The notes: generated by a model not told the origin, from the sequence alone. A stretch of DNA of 64,000 nucleotides from Laceyella sacchari (GCF_004343255.1 NZ_SMDD01000005.1:1-64000), one strand, 5' to 3'; shown: positions 19,372-29,001, counted from the stretch's first letter. Translations and numbers: made by a program.

Positions 19372-21135
19372 GTGATTACTAGAACAATGGCTGAGCATCA
19401 AAACCTGTTGGATGTGGTGATGGGCCGCAAAGCCCCTTCTCGTATTATTCGCGGGGGTCAAATTCTCAATGTGCATACGGGAAGGCTGGAGGAGAAAGAC
19501 ATCGCCTTGGCCGGACGCTGGATTGCATATGTCGGGCCACTGGAAGGAAGCGGGCTGTTATTGGAGGGAGTGGGTTGCGAAGATGATGTGTCAGGCTGCG
19601 TGTTGGTTCCGGGGTATATAGAACCGCACGCTCATCCATGCCAGATCTATCATCCGTTGACGTTGGCATCTCATGTTGTTCAGCGCGGGACGACGACGAT
19701 GGTTTGTGATACGCTTCCCTTCTTCATGCAATTAGAAGCGTTTGAATTGTTGACTCTGTTTGATGGATTGCAATCTTTGCCGGTAAAACTCTTGTGGTGG
19801 GGACGGCTCGATTCGCAAACCCACCTGAGTGAGGCGGAATCGGCAAAGCTGTTCTCCATGGAGCGGATGCAATCGATCTTGCGTTCACCTCATGTTGCAC
19901 AAGCGGGGGAGCTGTCGGATTGGATGGCGCTGTTGGCCGGGGACAAAGAGAAAAACGCATGTCTGCTTGATGCTTGGGGTCGGGGTAAGCGTATCGAAGG
20001 ACATGCTCCGGGTGCTTCATTCCGTACGCTTTCCCGCTTAGCCGCGTTGGGGGTAACAGGCGATCATGAAAGCATCACCCCTGAGGAGGTTTGGCGCCGG
20101 CTGGAATTAGGATACATGGTTACTTTGCGCCACAGTTCCATTCGGCCTGACTTGCCTGAATTGCTGGCGGGATTGTTGGCGCATGGCGATGTTCCTTGGC
20201 ACCGGTTGATGATGACGACGGATGGAGCTACCCCGCCTTATTTGGCTGAAGGGTTTACTGATTATCTGCTAAAGTTGGCCTTGGAGCAAGGGGTTGATCC
20301 TGTGCAAGCGTACAGAATGGTCACTGTCAACCCGGCTGTGTATTACCGTCTGGACGAACGGTTGGGCAGTATCTCCCCGGGACGCTTGGCGGATATCAAT
20401 GTGCTCTCCTCTTTGGATGCGCCGACACCGATCAAGGTGTTAAATGAAGGGAAGTGGGTGGATTCGTCATCGCCGCTGGGAGATGAACCACCAGTGCTTC
20501 CAGCGGGTTACCGTGCATGGGGAGGACGGTTTCAGTTGACGCCGGATGAGTGGCGGGTTCCGCATACAGAAGAGGGGACGGTTCCTGTCATAAACTTGCT
20601 TAATGCCGTGATAACCAAATTAACGATGGAGGCAGCCCCTTCTCCTGTCGACTCCCGCTTGGTTCCTGAAGAGGACGACCGGTTAGCGGTATTCTTGGTT
20701 GATCGTAATGGAAATTGGAAGACGGGCGCCTATTTACGCGGGTTTGCGCAAGGAATTGACGGACTTGCTTCCAGCTACACCTGCACGCACGACCTGCTGG
20801 TGATCGGCCAGGATGCCGAAGCGATGGCGCGGGCAGCCAATAATGTGTTAGAGCAAAACGGGGGCATTTATTGGCTGCAAGGGGGAGAAGAGCGGTTTCA
20901 TTTGCCATTGCCCATTTTGGGGACGATGAGCGATCTCGACTTGGAAGAGCTGATCCCACGCTGCCAAGCCTTGGCGGAACGGCTTCAGGAGGCCGGCTAT
21001 ACCCACCTCGACCCCATCTACACTATGCAATTCCTCACATCTACCCATCTGCCCCAAGTGCGTTTAACGAACGCGGGCGTGATGAGTGTGAAGAAAAATA
21101 AAATCATTACTCCCCCGCTTGGAAGGAAGGAGTAA
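19372..21135 (+). CDS. Adenine deaminase family protein, YerA-like
   Basis: This 587-aa amidohydrolase resembles adenine deaminases: N-terminal IIRGGQILNVHTGRLEEKDI, metal site EPHAHP, and C-terminal NPAVYYRLDERLGSISPGRLADINV. Adenine deaminase makes hypoxanthine from adenine (salvage). The place just after purD matches B. subtilis yerA, whose product is only a putative adenine deaminase. The metal-site region EPHAHPCQIYHPLTL differs from canonical AdeC, so the exact substrate is uncertain. GTG 19372 follows AAAGGAGG. Confidence 0.82.
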   Translation: MITRTMAEHQNLLDVVMGRKAPSRIIRGGQILNVHTGRLEEKDIALAGRWIAYVGPLEGSGLLLEGVGCEDDVSGCVLVPGYIEPHAHPCQIYHPLTLASHVVQRGTTTMVCDTLPFFMQLEAFELLTLFDGLQSLPVKLLWWGRLDSQTHLSEAESAKLFSMERMQSILRSPHVAQAGELSDWMALLAGDKEKNACLLDAWGRGKRIEGHAPGASFRTLSRLAALGVTGDHESITPEEVWRRLELGYMVTLRHSSIRPDLPELLAGLLAHGDVPWHRLMMTTDGATPPYLAEGFTDYLLKLALEQGVDPVQAYRMVTVNPAVYYRLDERLGSISPGRLADINVLSSLDAPTPIKVLNEGKWVDSSSPLGDEPPVLPAGYRAWGGRFQLTPDEWRVPHTEEGTVPVINLLNAVITKLTMEAAPSPVDSRLVPEEDDRLAVFLVDRNGNWKTGAYLRGFAQGIDGLASSYTCTHDLLVIGQDAEAMARAANNVLEQNGGIYWLQGGEERFHLPLPILGTMSDLDLEELIPRCQALAERLQEAGYTHLDPIYTMQFLTSTHLPQVRLTNAGVMSVKKNKIITPPLGRKE

Positions 21136-21290
21136 ATGCGGCGCGCAAGGCAGATTATCGCCATGGGCGGAGGCAGGTTCTGCATGGAGCCGAGAAATCC
21201 TTTGTTTGACCGTTATGTTTTGGCGCAAGCGAGCGGTGATTCCCGCCCCTATATCCATCGTTTTAAACGTTTCTTTTTGGGAAATGGAGG

Positions 21291-21314
21291 AGACTCCGCC
21301 AGTTAACGGAGTCT
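21291..21314 (+). other. Inverted repeat between convergent genes
   Basis: AGACTCCG (21291-21298) and CGGAGTCT (21307-21314) form an 8-bp hairpin between the deaminase gene and the oppositely oriented ATPase gene. Neither side has a T run, so a terminator role is only possible. Confidence 0.4.
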
Positions 21315-21353
21315 AACTGCTTGGGAAGCTGTGGGTAGCGTGTTTTAGGCGGA

Positions 21354-22178
21354 TTAATTAGTCAGTGCCAAGGAGGGGGGAGCGGACAAATCCCTGCCTT
21401 TGCCGTACGGAATACAGTGGGGGGTGCCGGCGATCGGGTCAGTCATCACTTTGCACCGCAAATGGAAGACGTCTTGCACCAATTTTTCTGTTACAATTTG
21501 TTCAGGCGCCCCTTGCGCATAAACCTGTTTATTCTGTACGGCGATCATGTGGTGTGCATAACGGCAAGAAAGATTGAGGTCGTGCAACACCATGACGATG
21601 GTTCGATTCTCTTTTTCGTTCAATTCATACAGCAAGTCGAGGATTTCAATTTGATGGGTCAAATCCAGATATGTGGTTGGTTCATCCAACAAGATGATGT
21701 CCGTATCTTGCGCTAGCGTCATCGCGATCCAAGCGCGTTGGCGTTGTCCACCAGACAGGTCATCCACCGAACGATGGGCGAGGGATGTGAGTTGTGTCTT
21801 CTCAAGCGCCCAGTTTACTTTGGCTTCATCTTCTTTTGACCATTGGCGGGCCCATGATTGATACGGGTAGCGTCCCTGCTTGACCAATTGATGGACGGTT
21901 AGCCCTTCCGGTGCTTCAGGGCCTTGTGGCAGAATGGCCAGTTGTTTGGCGACCTCTCTGGTGGATAACATGTGAATCTCTTTTCCGTTTAAGAGGATGT
22001 GTCCGGCCCGTGGTTTGAGTAGCCGTGCCAACGAACGGAGCAAAGTGGATTTGCCGCAACCATTGCTGCCGACAAGCACGGTGATTTTGCCGTGGGGAAT
22101 GGTGAGATCCAGATCGTTGATGATGATGGATGAACCGTAAGACAGTGTTAAATTTTGGGTTTTTAATCCTTGAGACAA
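21354..22178 (-). CDS. Orphan iron-siderophore ABC transporter ATPase, FecE/YusV-like
   Basis: This 274-aa ABC ATPase has Walker [10 protein letters not shown], signature [10 protein letters not shown] and Walker [15 protein letters not shown], and belongs by overall sequence to the ferric-siderophore/cobalamin importers. TTG 22178 lies eight bases after GGAGG on the minus strand and fits the family N-terminus; the longer frame to 22262 runs through the promoter. No permease or binding protein is adjacent. In B. subtilis, YusV is likewise an unlinked ATPase shared by several siderophore permeases. A Fur-like box lies in its promoter. Confidence 0.9.
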   Translation of the reverse strand: MSQGLKTQNLTLSYGSSIIINDLDLTIPHGKITVLVGSNGCGKSTLLRSLARLLKPRAGHILLNGKEIHMLSTREVAKQLAILPQGPEAPEGLTVHQLVKQGRYPYQSWARQWSKEDEAKVNWALEKTQLTSLAHRSVDDLSGGQRQRAWIAMTLAQDTDIILLDEPTTYLDLTHQIEILDLLYELNEKENRTIVMVLHDLNLSCRYAHHMIAVQNKQVYAQGAPEQIVTEKLVQDVFHLRCKVMTDPIAGTPHCIPYGKGRDLSAPPSLALTN

Positions 22179-22233
22179 GAGGATCGCCTCCATTTCAAAA
22201 AATAGCCGAAACCGTGCAGATATTTCTGTTTCC

Positions 22234-22262
22234 ATTCTATGAGAATGTTTTTCAATCGTCAA
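22234..22262 (-). promoter_or_regulatory. SigA-type promoter with a Fur-like box in its spacer
   Basis: On the minus strand, TTGACG (22262-22257), a 17-base spacer and TAGAAT (22239-22234) form a promoter. The spacer (22254-22240) reads TGAAAAACATTCTCA, which matches 11 of the 14 defined positions of the Fur 7-1-7 box TGATAATNATTATCA. A second, weaker Fur-like stretch lies at 22263-22283. Iron repression of the ATPase gene is inferred. Confidence 0.75.
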
Positions 22263-22311
22263 TGAAAATGAAATTTCTTTTCAATTAAAGGGCATTTCCC
22301 ATCTTCACAAT

Positions 22312-22340
22312 TTGACCCCTGTCGGCGCATTGGTTATATT
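22312..22340 (+). promoter_or_regulatory. SigA-type promoter for the polymerase/ligase gene
   Basis: TTGACC (22312-22317), a 17-base spacer and TATATT (22335-22340). It would give a leader of about 230 bases before 22578. Confidence 0.55.
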
Positions 22341-22577
22341 AGACTCTATGGTAGGGTGATACAGGCTTCGTATTTTGTCCCAGTACCCCTGCCTTTTCTA
22401 TGGGCATTTCCTTTTTTTGTAGAAAAAAGAGGGAAAGAAAAAGGATGGAATCGAATTTGAATAAAATAGGTTTACCTTTCCCCACGCCCAAGGAATAAGA
22501 AGGATGGAGCGGAGAACAATAGGGTGAGGTTGGGGTTTCAACGGGGTGAAAACTTCTGAACAAGGGAGTTTATACTT

Positions 22578-23924
22578 TTGAAGGTGATGAATAGAACGAC
22601 AATAAACGGATTGATGATGGGGTTGTTTTTATCCATTGTTTTGTCCACGTACTTGCCGCCGGTCATGCTGGCGGTCGTGGGGATATTGATGGTGTTCGTC
22701 TACCGGGACAGGTGGACGGCGAATGAATGGCCAGAGAAAGCGTTCCTTGGCTTTATCATTCTCTCCTGCATCAGTTGGGTTTACAATCCATCTTGGTTTT
22801 ATTGGGTTCCGATTGGCATCATTCCCATTGCCATGTTTGGCCTTTATTATTCTCTATCATTGTGGGTTCGTCATGTTGTGAAATGGTCTTGGCCAGAGGT
22901 GCAACGGGCGTACTTGTTTTTCTGGTTGGCCGGTCTATATGTGGCCTTGATTGTCATCATCCAACAGATTGATTGGCATGTGATCAACAATTCGTTGGGG
23001 CCACTGATGGATTTTTATCGTGAACATCGGTGGGAATCGGAGCATTCGGTGCGGAGTGTAGGTACATCGGGGAATTCCAACTTGGCTGCGGCGTTGTTGA
23101 TTTGTTTTGCCCTCATGAGCATTTATGCAATGTCCGTACTAAAGAAGCCGTGGCAAAAAGTTGGTGCTTTTGCAGTGTTTATCCTGTATTGCGCGGCAAT
23201 ATGGTGCACCGGATCGCGCGGAGCATGGGTGGGCTTGGTGATCGGCATGATCGTCCAACTGTGGATGACGGGGCATCGCAAACGGACGGTATCCATCACA
23301 TTGGCTATCCTGTTATTTGTCTATTTGTGTCCACAATTTATCCCCCGAAAAGAATCTCTTTACGCCACGATTGAAGTCCGTCTAAAAGTATGGTCAACCG
23401 CGCTTGAGATTTTCAAGGAAAATTGGTTGTTTGGTGTTTTGCCCCTGCATTTTGGGCAGTTGTTTGCAAAAATAGCTGGATTTTACGTATGGCATGCCCA
23501 TAATATCTTCTTGGGGATAGCCAGCGAATATGGGATCATGGGGTTGGGCCTGTTTTTAATCCTTATTTTCATGACGATTCGCCGGGCCCGCCGCTGGCGC
23601 AAACAAGCCAATCAAAAAGAAGAAAAGCGGTTGGCGGGGATGTTGCTTTCTTTGGTTATCGCCTTGCTGGGCCACGGCATGTATGATTATCCGATCATCG
23701 CTCCTCAAGTCGGGTTGATGTTCATGTTGAGCGTAATCATGATTCATACTCAATATGAACGCCGTTGCCTGTGCAAGCCAGTTTGGGATGAAGGAAGCAA
23801 AGCACAGGTGTCCGAATGGGCGATGCTGAAAAAGGTGATTACCGCCGCGGTGGTGTGGTTAAAAAGCGGCCCCTTGAGGGTGTTGATCAATTTGGCCTCA
23901 GGGGGTTATCGAAAGCGGGCTTAA
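22578..23924 (+). CDS. O-antigen ligase/polymerase family membrane protein
   Basis: This 448-aa protein has about ten membrane helices, a long external loop around residues 140-160, and the Wzy_C-type core with TGSRGAWVGL followed later by WHAHNIFLGIASEYGIMGL, the pattern of O-antigen ligases and polysaccharide polymerases. TTG 22578 follows AGGGAG by nine bases. It stands alone with promoter and terminator, away from any glycosyltransferases, so its substrate (wall, capsule or spore polymer) cannot be deduced. Confidence 0.85.
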   Translation: MKVMNRTTINGLMMGLFLSIVLSTYLPPVMLAVVGILMVFVYRDRWTANEWPEKAFLGFIILSCISWVYNPSWFYWVPIGIIPIAMFGLYYSLSLWVRHVVKWSWPEVQRAYLFFWLAGLYVALIVIIQQIDWHVINNSLGPLMDFYREHRWESEHSVRSVGTSGNSNLAAALLICFALMSIYAMSVLKKPWQKVGAFAVFILYCAAIWCTGSRGAWVGLVIGMIVQLWMTGHRKRTVSITLAILLFVYLCPQFIPRKESLYATIEVRLKVWSTALEIFKENWLFGVLPLHFGQLFAKIAGFYVWHAHNIFLGIASEYGIMGLGLFLILIFMTIRRARRWRKQANQKEEKRLAGMLLSLVIALLGHGMYDYPIIAPQVGLMFMLSVIMIHTQYERRCLCKPVWDEGSKAQVSEWAMLKKVITAAVVWLKSGPLRVLINLASGGYRKRA

Positions 23925-23939
23925 CAGCCTGCTTTTTTT
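23912..23939 (+). terminator. Terminator overlapping the end of the polymerase/ligase gene
   Basis: AAAGCGGGCT (23912-23921) pairs with AGCCTGCTTT (23926-23935) and a T run follows. The stem includes the stop codon. Confidence 0.88.
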
Positions 23940-24016
23940 GTATAAAACCGAAGGGTTCCGTCCACACTGGATACCAACTCTAGCAATCTATGAAAGCGAG
24001 AGGGGTATCGTGACGT

Positions 24017-24646
24017 ATGCAAAAGTCTTTTAAAGTGACTAGCGGGTTGACCTTGTGCTTGCTCATGGCCGTGTTGCCGTGGATGGCAGGGCCACAAGTA
24101 GAAGCTGCCAATTCGTTCATCGAAGTCACAGTCAAACGGGGTGACACACTGACCAAATTGGCGAAAAAACATGGGGTGGAGGTTGCCGCCATTCAACGCG
24201 CCAATCGCTTGGCGAACCCGGATTTGATTCGAATTGGCCAAGTGTTGCGCATTCCGGAGACACCTCCCACGATGTCTGAACGTCCACAAAATGAAGATAA
24301 GGCCCCTGTCCCAGACATGCCGGTGTTAAAGCGGGGCCAAGGGTTAGGTTCATTTATGATCACCGCTTACACAGCGGGACCTGAGTCAACAGGCAAACAT
24401 GTAGGCGAGCCTGGATACGGGATTACTTCCAGCGGCCAACCCGTCAATGAAGGTGTGACAATTGCGGTGGACCCGGAAGTCATCCCGATCGGCTCACGTG
24501 TATACATTGAAGGGATTGGTTACCGGATCGCGCAGGATACCGGTTCTAAGATCAAAGGCAAGCGGATTGATTTATATATGAACAGCGTGGCTGAAGCGCG
24601 AGCGTTTGGCGTCAAGCGGAATGTCCGTGTCGAATTGGTTGAGTAA
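24017..24646 (+). CDS. Secreted LysM and 3D domain protein, YocH-like
   Basis: This 209-aa protein has a signal peptide (residues 1-31, ending VEAA) and one LysM repeat at about 36-80 (VTVKRGDTLTKLAKKHGVEV), which binds peptidoglycan. A C-terminal 3D domain follows, with MITAYTAGPEST, GYGITSSG and the three aspartates ending in AQDTGSKIKGKRIDLY. 3D domains are related to lytic transglycosylases (Rpf/MltA-like). It is probably a wall remodelling enzyme. The SD (GAGAGGGG) is rather far from ATG 24017. Confidence 0.9.
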   Translation: MQKSFKVTSGLTLCLLMAVLPWMAGPQVEAANSFIEVTVKRGDTLTKLAKKHGVEVAAIQRANRLANPDLIRIGQVLRIPETPPTMSERPQNEDKAPVPDMPVLKRGQGLGSFMITAYTAGPESTGKHVGEPGYGITSSGQPVNEGVTIAVDPEVIPIGSRVYIEGIGYRIAQDTGSKIKGKRIDLYMNSVAEARAFGVKRNVRVELVE

Positions 24647-25080
24647 AATGGAAGGCCTGACTAGACGTGTCTGATGAATAGGCCAGCGGCTTCAAAACCA
24701 TTTTCTCATTCGCTTTACGCGGTACTAGGCGCTCCTCGAGAAAAGGTTTTTTCCTACCAACTTGATTTGCCAGACACATCCTGGTCAATCGATGAAGCAA
24801 CTTCAGCGTCCGCTGTGGATTTGGTGTATAGCCTGGAGCTGTCCAGGCTGTTATTTATGAGAAAATTATAGCGTGCTTCTCCCAGTTGGAAAGGGGCGTG
24901 TTCTGAACAATAAGTGACGATGATTTTGAAATCATGTGAAAATGGTAAAATGGATGAGGCACATGCAAAGGTCTGGATGTAGGTTGGGCTGAGTTGTGAT
25001 GGCAAATGCTGTGCATATCGGATAAACGAATTTACAGCACTGTGGTGGGTCCGATTCAGTGTGGAAAGGGGTTATTCCTA
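24647..25080 (+). other. Intergenic stretch
   Basis: No supported gene is seen. Short frames here lack SD sequences and familiar content. The last 20 bases hold the AAAGGGG SD of the glycosylase gene. Confidence 0.5.
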
Positions 25081-25971
25081 ATGCAATTCCAATTGCCATT
25101 GATCTATCCCTATTCTTACGAACTGACCACCAAGCGGTTGCGCACGTTTGAGAAAACTAGTTTCGTAGCAGACGGGGATAAGTTGTCCCGCACCATGCAC
25201 GGCTCGTGCGGCCCGCTCCTGTGCACGGTAGGGCCGCTTGTCGGGGAAAAAGCGTTACAGGTAGAAATCGAGGGGAATCTGGCTGAAGGAGAAGCGGAGG
25301 AAATAAAGCGTAAGGTGGCCCGGATGTTCAGCACCCAAGTCGATTTGACGCCGTTTTACGAGCAGATGAGGGAGCATCCTGCCTTGGCTCCCGTTATCGC
25401 CGAACGGGAAGGGTTGCACTTTGTGTTGGAGCCCAGCCTGTATGAGTGCGTGGTCAAAACGATTATCGGCCAGCAGCTCAATGTCTCTTTTGCGGCGACG
25501 CTGATTCAGCGGTTTCAGGAACTGGCCGGCAGCAAAGCGGTGTTCCGGGGGCGGGAGTGGGTGTTGTTTCCGACGCCGGAACAAGTGGCCCGCTTGGAAT
25601 ATGAGGAGTTGCAAGCGTTGCAATTTAATCGGCGCAAAGCAGAATATATCATTGATTTTTCTCGCAAAGTGGTAAATGGGGAATTGTCGTTGGACGCTTT
25701 GTGGTCCCTCAGTGATGAAGAGGTTTTGCACACCTTGTTGCCGATTAGGGGAGTCGGGCGGTGGACGGTAGAATGCGTTTTGTTGTTCGGGTTGGGGCGG
25801 CCCGATTTGTTACCGGCGGCAGATATCGGTTTGCGCAATGCGTTGAAACGCGTTTACGGCCTCGATCAGCAACCGGGGGAAGAAGAAGTGCGGCAATGGG
25901 GGGAAAGCTGGGCACCTTATCGGAGTTATGTGACATTTTATTTGTGGGATTCGTTGGATAATGTGAAATAG
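25081..25971 (+). CDS. DNA-3-methyladenine glycosylase II, AlkA-like
   Basis: This HhH-GPD base-excision glycosylase (296 aa) removes alkylated bases. The C-terminal half has the helix-hairpin-helix LLPIRGVGRWTVECVLLF and the catalytic Asp in LPAADIGLRN. The N-terminal 100 residues match the extra AlkA-type domain. ATG 25081 follows GGAAAGGGG; the upstream extension from 25006 is not family-like. It sits alone. Confidence 0.9.
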   Translation: MQFQLPLIYPYSYELTTKRLRTFEKTSFVADGDKLSRTMHGSCGPLLCTVGPLVGEKALQVEIEGNLAEGEAEEIKRKVARMFSTQVDLTPFYEQMREHPALAPVIAEREGLHFVLEPSLYECVVKTIIGQQLNVSFAATLIQRFQELAGSKAVFRGREWVLFPTPEQVARLEYEELQALQFNRRKAEYIIDFSRKVVNGELSLDALWSLSDEEVLHTLLPIRGVGRWTVECVLLFGLGRPDLLPAADIGLRNALKRVYGLDQQPGEEEVRQWGESWAPYRSYVTFYLWDSLDNVK

Positions 25972-26033
25972 GGTTGTACAAAATGTGTTAGAATCATCAT
26001 GAATGAATGCAGATGAAAAGGAGGCGCTCCCGG

Positions 26034-26183
26034 TTGGCTAAGAAGAGAGTCAAAGAAAAACGGGTTGCCGCGGTGGATGAGCATGGCGTGCTGATGCGCG
26101 ATCTCAAATCCACGGCCTTGTGGATCATTATCTCTATGGGTGTTGTCGCGGTTCTGGCGCTCATGGAGCGGACAATCTTTTAA
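26034..26183 (+). CDS. Small single-span membrane protein, 49 aa, unknown
   Basis: TTG 26034 follows AAAGGAGG by nine bases and opens a 49-codon frame with a very basic start (MAKKRVKEKRVAAVDEHG) and one membrane helix (residues about 28-45, LWIIISMGVVAVLALM). A terminator follows within ten bases, which supports a real gene. Similar tiny proteins are common in Bacilli near DNA repair and membrane genes, but I do not recognise a family. Confidence 0.75.
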   Translation: MAKKRVKEKRVAAVDEHGVLMRDLKSTALWIIISMGVVAVLALMERTIF

Positions 26184-26193
26184 TGCACATTTG

Positions 26194-26225
26194 AAAACCC
26201 CGGTCGTTTATTTGACCGGGGTTTT
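26194..26225 (+). terminator. Bidirectional terminator between convergent genes
   Basis: AAAACCCCGGTC (26194-26205) pairs with GACCGGGGTTTT (26214-26225). The A/T ends serve both the 49-aa gene and the minus-strand mscS-like gene. Confidence 0.9.
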
Positions 26226-26270
26226 GTCGTGTCAATCATTGCCGCCTGTCCCGATCAAGCCGGGAGAAGG

Positions 26271-27212
26271 TCATCTATTCACTTTGGCGGGGACTTGCGC
26301 CTGCATTTGCTGTTCAGGGTTGTAGATCACGCTACGCGGATAGGCGATCGAAATCCCTTGCTGATGAAGGCTGATCACCGCTTCTTTGCGCATTTCCCGC
26401 TCAAGGGACCAGTGTTGTTCTGGTTCGCTCAGCGCAGTGACGGTAAATTCCACCCCGGTCTGGTCAATACGCGTGATGCCCATGATCTCGGGTGGTTGGA
26501 TCAGATGGGACGCGTAGCGCTCGGCGATGGTACTGCACATTTTCTCCAAGGCCTGGTTAACCACGGTCAAATCTGATTCATATGGCACTGTGACTGTCAC
26601 AATGGCCCGCATCTGATCGCGGTTGTAGTTGGTTACCTGCGTGATGTTTCCATTGGCGATGTAATGAAGACGTTGGTTGAATTCGCGGACTTTGGTCACC
26701 CTTAAGCCCACTTCTTCGACTCTGCCGCTGATCTGGCCGTTGATCTCCACGAAATCCCCGACTTCCAATTGGCTTTCGAAAATGAGGAAAAATCCGGTGA
26801 TGATGTCGCGCACCAGATTTTGGGCACCGAACCCGATGGCCAAGCCCAGGATTCCGGCACCCGCCAACACCGGCAGGGGATCAAAGCCGAGATTGATTAA
26901 AATTGTCAAAGCGGACATGAAATAGATGCCGTACCGCGCGATCGATTTGATCAGTTTGCGCAAGGTATCAGCTTTTTTGCTCTCAATGCGGCTTAATTCA
27001 AACACCTTGTCGATCAGTCGATCGATAAAGCGCAAAGCAACGATCGTAAGTACGATGATAAGTGTGATTTCCCCAACAGGCAACAGAATGTATTGCACAG
27101 GATCTTCAATGATTTTGGTGAACAGGGTTTTCGTCTCTGCGGCGAGGTTGCTCACAGTTGAGACTTTTTGCTCCAAGGCTGTTGAGGTTGCTTGTTCCCA
27201 AATCAAAAGCAT
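26271..27212 (-). CDS. Small-conductance mechanosensitive channel family protein
   Basis: This 313-aa MscS-type channel releases solutes on osmotic downshock. Three membrane helices end in the pore helix (LAGAGILGLAIGFGAQNLVR), followed by the beta domain GDFVEINGQISGRVEEVGLR and a cytoplasmic alpha/beta domain. It resembles B. subtilis YkuT/YhdY. ATG 27212 follows CGGAGG at short spacing; TTG two codons on is the alternative. The longer frame contains a basic, non-family extension. Confidence 0.9.
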   Translation of the reverse strand: MLLIWEQATSTALEQKVSTVSNLAAETKTLFTKIIEDPVQYILLPVGEITLIIVLTIVALRFIDRLIDKVFELSRIESKKADTLRKLIKSIARYGIYFMSALTILINLGFDPLPVLAGAGILGLAIGFGAQNLVRDIITGFFLIFESQLEVGDFVEINGQISGRVEEVGLRVTKVREFNQRLHYIANGNITQVTNYNRDQMRAIVTVTVPYESDLTVVNQALEKMCSTIAERYASHLIQPPEIMGITRIDQTGVEFTVTALSEPEQHWSLEREMRKEAVISLHQQGISIAYPRSVIYNPEQQMQAQVPAKVNR

Positions 27213-27316
27213 TGCACCTCCGATGATGTTATGCCAAGGTTTAGGGCGCGCTTTATTTTCCACCGTTCCTTCCGGCAAAGGGGGGCGGCAAACCGCCCCG
27301 GCCCGTCGGACACGCC

Positions 27317-28300
27317 TCAACTAGACTGCAAGGATTGTTTAACTTTTTTGTCTAACTGCTCTTGATTGATCCATCCCACAAAAGAGTAAATAATGTTATA
27401 CTCGTGGTCAAGCAAAGCGACGGCCAAGAAAGGAAAATGTTTTTTGGAGTGGTAACGAACATCCAGCCATCTCACTTCATACCCATAAGCGCGTTTGCGA
27501 ACTTCGGGATAGCCATATGAAGTGAAATCCAAAAAGGCTTTGATTGGTTCCGCTTTTTTCGAATGGAGGGTCGCCGGATGCTGTAATCCTTTGGTGGAGA
27601 TCCTGCCGGTCCATAATAATTGTTGGTTGCGGATTTCCCCCAGATGGACTTCTTCTGCAAATTCAGCGATCACTTTCCAGTGAAACCAATTACCGGTGGG
27701 AATCAACGTGTAGCGCCCGTTGCGGTTGCGATCACGCTGAACAGCAAGGGTCAATCTTCGGCGGATCCATATCCGGATGGCAATATAGACCGCAATCGCT
27801 ACATAGATAGTGAGAAAGTGAAAACCGACTTGGTTTGGAAACAGCCACCACAGAAGAAAACCGATCAAGTGGATGGCAAAGATGAAGGGGTCGAAAATAG
27901 CCAATGTGTGAAAAGCGATCCACTTATTTGTGAAAGGCCGCCCTGCTTGTGTGCCGTATGAGTTGAACAGGTCGATAAATATATGGATGAAGACAGCCAG
28001 AAATGTCCACCACCACAGGTGAACCATATCGGCGTTGGGCCAAAATAAATGCAGGCCGGCGGTGATGAAGCTGGACCAGATGGACAGCATCGGGAGCGAG
28101 TGGCTGAAGCCGCGATGCTGGCGAATGTAGGTGGCATTGCCTCGGAAGCGGAAGATCGTGTCGGAGTCAGGCATTTGCGAGCCGATGACAGTCCCCAAGA
28201 GAACCGCTTGCGAGGTGTCTGGATTGGCGCCGATGGCGGGATCGAGGTGGGCCAAGCCAAAGAGGCCGATACCCATGACAAAGTGCGTGACCGTATCCAT
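27317..28300 (-). CDS. YfhP-like membrane metal-dependent hydrolase family protein
   Basis: This 327-aa protein has 4-5 N-terminal helices with conserved His/Asp sites: MDTVTHFVMGIGLFG, GSQMPDSDTIFR and RQHRGFSHSLPM (the YdjM/YfhP family pattern of putative metal ligands). A soluble C-terminal third follows. ATG 28300 has the SD AAGGGGGAT. B. subtilis yfhP is next to mutY (yfhQ), and mutY lies 1 kb away here. The catalytic activity of the family is unproven. Confidence 0.88.
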   Translation of the reverse strand: MDTVTHFVMGIGLFGLAHLDPAIGANPDTSQAVLLGTVIGSQMPDSDTIFRFRGNATYIRQHRGFSHSLPMLSIWSSFITAGLHLFWPNADMVHLWWWTFLAVFIHIFIDLFNSYGTQAGRPFTNKWIAFHTLAIFDPFIFAIHLIGFLLWWLFPNQVGFHFLTIYVAIAVYIAIRIWIRRRLTLAVQRDRNRNGRYTLIPTGNWFHWKVIAEFAEEVHLGEIRNQQLLWTGRISTKGLQHPATLHSKKAEPIKAFLDFTSYGYPEVRKRAYGYEVRWLDVRYHSKKHFPFLAVALLDHEYNIIYSFVGWINQEQLDKKVKQSLQSS

Positions 28301-28662
28301 TCACCATCCCCCTTTTAGAAAATGGATTGACATGCTGTCGTCGGGAACAGCAACCCTTTCTCATTGAAAAAGGTTGCGGCTTGCATCCTTGACGGGTTGA
28401 TCAAGAAGCGATGGGAACGGATGGAGCCAGGTACCATGCCATTCCTTTTGACATGCCCGGTTCAATTGCTTTGGTTCGGTTCCCGCTTGATAGGCTGTTC
28501 CCGGTAATGAAGCTTTCACCTCGGGTTGTTGACTGGAAAACCGTTTGGTGCGCAATGGCTGGGCATGGTGGATCGTCAGTATGACTGACAGAGACTTCTA
28601 CAAAAGTCTAACAGATTTTACGAATCAATGGGTGAAAACTTCCTTGAAAAGGAGTGAAGATG
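28301..28662 (+). other. Intergenic stretch between divergent genes
   Basis: Carries the upstream regions of the yfhP-like gene (minus) and of the 112-aa gene (plus). No gene, RNA motif or clear promoter is recognised. Confidence 0.5.
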
Positions 28663-29001
28663 ATGTATATCGTTTTTGTCGAATATGCCGTTGATAATCA
28701 AGCCATGGATGAAGTGACTCAAGCGTTGAGCATGCTGCGTGAAGAGATCAAGGACCAGATGCCAATTGTGTCATACCACGGAGGGGAAAGTTGTGATCAG
28801 CCGGGCCTCATTGTTGAAATGATCCAAGTGCCATCATGGGAACAGGCCAATCATGTCAAGCGCATGCGCACTGCACTGGAACATGGCTGGGGCCATGCGA
28901 TGGACCCTTGGATTAAAGGTGGACGCGGCAAAGTTCGCTCGTGGATTTTCCGCCTGTTTGATGATCGTTCGCTTTCCGCATCTCCCCGTCAAGACATCTA
29001 A
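28663..29001 (+). CDS. Small soluble protein, possible dimeric alpha-beta barrel, unknown
   Basis: This 112-aa protein starts MYIVFVEYAVDNQAMDEVTQ; the alternation of strands and helices, and the aromatic pair in WGHAMDPWIKGG, hint at an ABM-like or ferredoxin-like dimeric fold. That is inference only. AAAGGAG lies eight bases before ATG 28663; the ATG one codon earlier is also possible. It stands between yfhP and mutY homologues. Confidence 0.75.
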   Translation: MYIVFVEYAVDNQAMDEVTQALSMLREEIKDQMPIVSYHGGESCDQPGLIVEMIQVPSWEQANHVKRMRTALEHGWGHAMDPWIKGGRGKVRSWIFRLFDDRSLSASPRQDI

